64,000 nucleotides of DNA, from the NCBI RefSeq assembly GCF_031082405.1, contig NZ_JAVHJU010000067.1, positions 62,001 to 126,000 on the forward strand, read 5' to 3'. The notes under the pieces were generated by a model. That model saw nothing but the letters and a program-made list of their open reading frames with translations. It was not told the DNA's origin and did no database searches. Positions within the stretch are counted from its first letter, which is position 1. The number at the start of each line of letters is the position of its first letter. Shown here piece after piece: positions 62,022 to 64,000 of this stretch. Source of the stretch: Amycolatopsis sp. A133. Lineage in GTDB: Bacteria; Actinomycetota; Actinomycetes; Mycobacteriales; Pseudonocardiaceae. A program made the position numbers and the translations under genes.

Positions 62022-62861
62022 ATGCCACCACCGATAGCGACACCCCGGTCGAGAGCGCTGGGGTTCGGGCTGAGGAAAGCGCGGAAGGCGCGCGGGTACG
62101 GGCTGCGCGAGCTGGCCCGTGCCACCGGCGTGCACGCGGCCGAGCTGTCCAATTGGGAGCTGGGGTTGCGGGTGCCCCGGATCGAGGAGGTCGCGCTCCT
62201 GCTCGGGCAGCTGCGGGTGCTCGGCGCGGAGCGCGACCGGCTGTTCGAGCTGGCCCGCACCGCCCGTGAGCCGAACTGGGCCGAGAAGGAGATGCCGGAC
62301 GCGCCCGCGATCCTCACGACGCTGGCCGAGTACGAGCGCACCGCGGCCGCGATCTTCAGCTGGCAGCCGATGCTGGTGCACGGCCTGCTGCAGACGCCCG
62401 ATTACGCCCGGGCGATCCTGGCGTACGGCGGTTCCCCCGCGCAGCTGGTCGAGCAGCGGTTGCGGGTGCGCATGGTCCGGCAGGCGGCCCTGCGCGAGCA
62501 CCGCGCGCCGGAATGCTCGTTCCTGCTCGGCGAAACCGCGCTCCGGCAGCGGGTGGGCGGTACGGAGGCCTTGACCGACCAGCTTCGCCACCTCCTCGGT
62601 CTCCCGAGGCGGCTGGCGGTCCGGGTGGTGCCGTCCGGCGGCGATTTCCACCCCGGCCTCAACGGTTCCTTCGCCGTATTCGAGTACTCGGACCTGCCCT
62701 CCATCGTCTTCTTGGACCAGCATCGCGGGAGCGCCTACCTCTACGATGAGGATCAGGTGGCGGACTACAAGTCGGCCGCGAAGACCGTGACATCCCTCGC
62801 CTTGGACGTGGACGAATCCCGCGCGTTCATCGAGGGGGTGATCGCCGAACTGGAGGCCTGA
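62022..62861 (+). CDS. Scr1/WhiJ-type helix-turn-helix regulator with DUF5753
   Basis: The 279-residue protein has an N-terminal XRE-type helix-turn-helix (LRKARKARGYGLRELARATGVHAAELSNWE, residues about 17-46, of which YGLRELARATG and AELSNWE are typical) and a C-terminal DUF5753 domain (MLVHGLLQTPDYARAIL, RVVPSGGDFHPGLNGSFAVFEY). Streptomyces has many such genes, each paired with a small DUF397 gene as here, and some act in development as WhiJ does. The start has no clear ribosome site, so it may be leaderless. Confidence 0.9.
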   Translation: MPPPIATPRSRALGFGLRKARKARGYGLRELARATGVHAAELSNWELGLRVPRIEEVALLLGQLRVLGAERDRLFELARTAREPNWAEKEMPDAPAILTTLAEYERTAAAIFSWQPMLVHGLLQTPDYARAILAYGGSPAQLVEQRLRVRMVRQAALREHRAPECSFLLGETALRQRVGGTEALTDQLRHLLGLPRRLAVRVVPSGGDFHPGLNGSFAVFEYSDLPSIVFLDQHRGSAYLYDEDQVADYKSAAKTVTSLALDVDESRAFIEGVIAELEA

Positions 62862-62862
62862 C

Positions 62863-63021
62863 GTGACCTGGCGGAAGTCGACCTACAGCGGCCAAGAGGC
62901 CGATTGCGTGGAAGTGGCGCTCGCCCCGGTGGTGCGGATCCGCGACACGAAGGACCGCCCGGGCGGAACGCTCGAAATCACCACCCGATCGTGGGACGCC
63001 CTCCTCACCGATCTGCGTTAG
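62863..63021 (+). CDS. DUF397 domain protein, partner of the HTH regulator
   Basis: The 52-residue product begins VTWRKSTYSGQEADCVEVAL and contains VRIRDTKDRPGG, the classical DUF397 signature, ending in SWDALLTDLR. It starts 1 bp after the regulator's stop and so is co-translated. The pair is thought to work as antagonist and regulator. Its 3' end overlaps that of the convergent acetyltransferase gene by 17 bp. Confidence 0.88.
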   Translation: MTWRKSTYSGQEADCVEVALAPVVRIRDTKDRPGGTLEITTRSWDALLTDLR

Positions 63022-63454
63022 CGACGAAGTTCCCCGCGTTGGGCCCTTCACGCTCGAGGTAGTGGCCCTTGATGTGCTCGGCGAAGCCGAACTGCCGGTA
63101 CAGCCCGTGCGCGTCGGCGGTGTGGAGCATCCAGCGGAACCGGTCGCCGGGGCCGTTGTCGATCATCTCGCGCACGATCTCCTTGCCGAGGCCGGTGCCG
63201 CGGGCGGAGTCGACGACGAAGACGTCGGCCAGGTAGGCGGACGAAACGCCGTCCGAGAACGCCCGCGCGAAGCCGACCAGCTCGCCGCCGCGGTAGGCGC
63301 CGACGACCCGCCACGAGCCGTCGATGGCGGCTTCGACCTGCGCACGCGTGCGCCAGCGGCCCCAGTAGGCCTCGGTGGAGAGGAACTTCCACACCACGTC
63401 GAGGTCCAGCCGCGTCCGGTCGTCGTCGAGTTCGTAGTCGCCGAAGGTGCGCAT
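63005..63454 (-). CDS. GNAT family N-acetyltransferase
   Basis: The 149-residue protein has the GNAT core: LVGFARAFSDGVSSAYLADVFV strands, the acetyl-CoA motif VDSARGTGLGKEIV (about residues 81-94) and LYRQFGF at the end. The acceptor is unknown. It follows the TetR gene on the same strand with 21 bp between, which suggests an operon. Confidence 0.88.
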   Translation of the reverse strand: MRTFGDYELDDDRTRLDLDVVWKFLSTEAYWGRWRTRAQVEAAIDGSWRVVGAYRGGELVGFARAFSDGVSSAYLADVFVVDSARGTGLGKEIVREMIDNGPGDRFRWMLHTADAHGLYRQFGFAEHIKGHYLEREGPNAGNFVANADR

Positions 63455-63475
63455 GATCCGAAAATAATCGACCGG

Positions 63476-64000
63476 TCAACGCGGTTTCAGCAGGTAGTCG
63501 ACCACCGGGCGCAGCTCGTCCGCCGACGGCGGCTCGTCGTCGATCAGGCCCTGGATCAGCAGCCCGTCGATGCCGGCGAGGAACACCCGGAAGGCCACCT
63601 CGTCGTCGTGGCGGACCATCGACGTCAGGACGTCCAGCCAGCGCCGCGCCGCCGGACGAAGCTCCGGCTTCCGCGCGGCCAGCAGGTACAGCTCGTACTC
63701 CGCCATCGTGCGCCCGCGCCGCGGCCCCAGCGCCTCGGCGAGCAGGCCGGCGACCTCCTCGGCACCGCGCGACCCGCGGGAGCGGGCCCGGTCGATCATC
63801 CAGTAAACCTCGGTCGCCATGTCGCGGGCGCAGGAGATGAGCGTCGCGATCAGGAGGTCGTCCAGCGACGAGAAGTGGTAGGTCGTGGACGTCGTCGGCA
63901 CCCCGGCCTCGGCCGCGACCGTCCGGTGGGTGACACCGGCGACGCCGTCGCGCTCGATGATCCGCAGCGTGGCCGCGATGAGCTCGGTGCGCCGCTTGTC
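63476..64000 (-). CDS. TetR family transcriptional regulator, truncated by the window edge
   Basis: The visible 174 residues include most of the N-terminal helix-turn-helix (IIERDGVAGVTHRTVAAEAG and STTYHFSSLDDLL) and the full ligand-binding domain (FRVFLAGIDGLLIQGLIDDEP), ending in VVDYLLKPR. The first residues lie beyond 64000. It probably regulates itself and the acetyltransferase gene downstream. Confidence 0.88.
   Translation of the reverse strand, partial: DKRRTELIAATLRIIERDGVAGVTHRTVAAEAGVPTTSTTYHFSSLDDLLIATLISCARDMATEVYWMIDRARSRGSRGAEEVAGLLAEALGPRRGRTMAEYELYLLAARKPELRPAARRWLDVLTSMVRHDDEVAFRVFLAGIDGLLIQGLIDDEPPSADELRPVVDYLLKPR

Overview
The window reads as chromosomal DNA of a high-GC actinomycete of the Pseudonocardiales, most likely Amycolatopsis or a close relative. 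The evidence is the strong G/C bias at third codon positions, the dnaK-grpE-dnaJ-hspR order with HAIR (HspR) boxes, DasR-type dre sites, an Scr1-type HTH/DUF397 pair, and short-patch operons with 1-4 bp ATGA/GTGA overlaps. The genus call is my inference. I saw no rRNA, tRNA, CRISPR array, transposase or phage genes. About 70 protein genes fill nearly all of the sequence.

Layout. 1-8.2 kb: a membrane protein, class II fructose-bisphosphate aldolase, an LLM flavin enzyme, an aldo/keto reductase, then an SDR/PPOX pair and a Baeyer-Villiger-type monooxygenase that share an operator-like inverted repeat, and an ECF-type sigma factor. 8.2-17.5 kb: nagA behind a dre site, two DedA proteins, a glycolate-oxidase-like enzyme, and a translationally coupled marR-MFS-yceI operon in which both the transporter and the YceI protein carry carboxypeptidase-regulatory-like (CnaB-like) domains. 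17.5-26.3 kb: a close homologue of the bacterial ethylene-forming enzyme, then an FrcBCA-type sugar ABC operon with two kinases and an SDR, facing a LacI repressor and a second LacI-like protein that has lost its DNA-binding domain. 26.4-39.5 kb: GH76 and GH5 glycosidases, a molybdopterin oxidoreductase, a TrmH-type methyltransferase, a sigma factor/ZAS-Asp23/Asp23 stress cassette, pyrE, a MacB/FtsX-type exporter and a secreted protein.

39.7-44.9 kb is a three-gene defence cassette on the + strand: a DUF2075 helicase-like protein, a large McrB-type ATPase whose N-terminus appears to carry a winged helix, an alkyltransferase-like (ATL/MGMT) DNA-reader domain and a PUA/EVE-like domain, and an McrC-type nuclease. 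I consider it the best candidate for an under-described system here. 45.9-60 kb holds clpB and the dnaK operon (both with HAIR boxes), two tandem flavohaemoproteins, and a dre-controlled chitin-active LPMO coupled to a DUF305 lipoprotein that lacks the usual histidines. 60.2-64 kb holds a DUF4097 protein, a PEBP-family protein, the HTH/DUF397 pair, a GNAT acetyltransferase and the C-terminal part of a TetR regulator that runs off the window.

Superimposed on the genes are at least three families of short perfect palindromes. One (core AGCTTTCACGTGAAAGCT, four copies) overlaps stop codons and is inserted in frame inside a PfkB kinase. A 46-bp hairpin element (two copies) shows compensatory base changes.
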